A stretch of 6,284 nucleotides of DNA from Sphingobacteriales bacterium. Lineage in GTDB: Bacteria; Bacteroidota; Bacteroidia; Chitinophagales; Chitinophagaceae. Shown piece by piece: positions 5,827-6,284 of the stretch. Under the pieces are notes generated by a model. It was not told the DNA's origin. It ran no database searches and saw nothing but the letters and a program-made list of their open reading frames with translations. Where the stretch lies: assembly GCA_947472965.1 (NCBI GenBank), contig CANJEF010000084.1:1-6284 (forward strand), in the 5' to 3' direction. How positions within the stretch are numbered: position 1 is the stretch's first letter; each line of letters opens with the position of its first letter. A program made the position numbers and the translations under genes.

Positions 5827-6284
5827 TTAGGCTTGCGCAAGTTGAACTGTTTCCTGTACTGCATGCAAAAAATCAAACAACTGGCTCATAGAATTAACCG
5901 GTTCGGTAACAAGCAAAAAGGTTTTCCCAACTTGTTTAAGATGGCTTTTGTTTGTCTTCGTTTGTATGTGAAAAAGGATAGACTGAAATAACTTGGATTC
6001 GAAATAAGGAGAATCAGGATTGTTTACAAAATAACATCGAAGGGTTTTTTGTTTTAGGGTCATCCGCTCAAAACCAAGTGCTACCGCCATTTTGCGGCAA
6101 CGCACTGTTGTAAATAAATCTTCAACACAACTTGGAACAGGACCAAATCTATCAATCATTTCATTTGAGAAGGAAACCAATTCTGCTTCATCCCGGCAGT
6201 TGTCCAACCGCGTATACAATACCAATCGCTCTGCAATTTGCTCTACATAATCATCAGGAATGAGGATCTCAAGATCTGTATCAA
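5827..6284 (-). CDS. mfd: Mfd, transcription-repair coupling factor (3' part only, cut by the right edge)
   Basis: The last 151 codons of a longer gene. The frame stays open from 6225 to the window edge, reading DTDLEILIPDDYVEQIAERL just before LVLYTRLDN, so the TTG at 6225 is an internal Leu codon and not a start. The sequence matches the end of Mfd: the LEILIPDDYV segment after the helicase core, then LYTRLDNCRDEAEL and DRFGPVPSCVEDLF of the C-terminal (D7) region, which in the full protein restrains UvrA binding. Mfd is a cytoplasmic ATP-dependent translocase that removes stalled RNA polymerase at DNA damage and recruits UvrA. The helicase and RNA-polymerase-binding domains lie outside the window. 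The stop at 5827-5829 is followed by the stem-loop at 5776-5805. Confidence 0.93.
   Translation of the reverse strand, partial: DTDLEILIPDDYVEQIAERLVLYTRLDNCRDEAELVSFSNEMIDRFGPVPSCVEDLFTTVRCRKMAVALGFERMTLKQKTLRCYFVNNPDSPYFESKLFQSILFHIQTKTNKSHLKQVGKTFLLVTEPVNSMSQLFDFLHAVQETVQLAQA

Overview
The window looks like chromosomal DNA from a non-pathogen-like member of the Bacteroidota, most plausibly the Chitinophagaceae/Chitinophagia. The reasons are the low G+C, the lack of Shine-Dalgarno sites before start codons, promoter matches of the Bacteroidota type (TTG, about 19 bases, TAnnTTTG), a GldB lipoprotein, a DUF1080 secreted protein, and the character of the ApaG, NadE and Mfd sequences. Genus cannot be fixed from the sequence alone. 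I see no tRNA, rRNA, CRISPR array, transposase or phage gene.

Layout from left to right. On the minus strand, the first codons of rsgA (cut by the left edge) lie 22 bases downstream of nadE, a complete glutamine-dependent NAD+ synthetase; these two probably form an operon. Divergent from nadE is gldB, a lipoprotein gene on the plus strand. It runs head-on into a membrane fatty-acid desaturase gene on the minus strand, and the two reading frames overlap by 100 bases at their 3' ends. Upstream of the desaturase on the same strand is apaG, with a clear Bacteroidota promoter only about 10 bases from its start codon. Divergent from apaG is a plus-strand gene for a secreted DUF1080 (3-keto-disaccharide hydrolase family) protein.

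A 331-base gene-free stretch follows. It holds a GC-rich 88-base palindromic element with nested symmetry (REP/MITE-like) and a strong stem-loop that looks like an intrinsic terminator. The window ends in the 3' end of mfd on the minus strand, cut by the right edge.

Most of the genes are housekeeping: NAD synthesis, ribosome maturation, transcription-coupled repair and lipid desaturation. They do not form one pathway. No new multi-gene system is visible. The features most worth a second look are the palindromic element, the desaturase/gldB antisense overlap with its apparent C-terminal extension, and the possible small transcript before the terminator.
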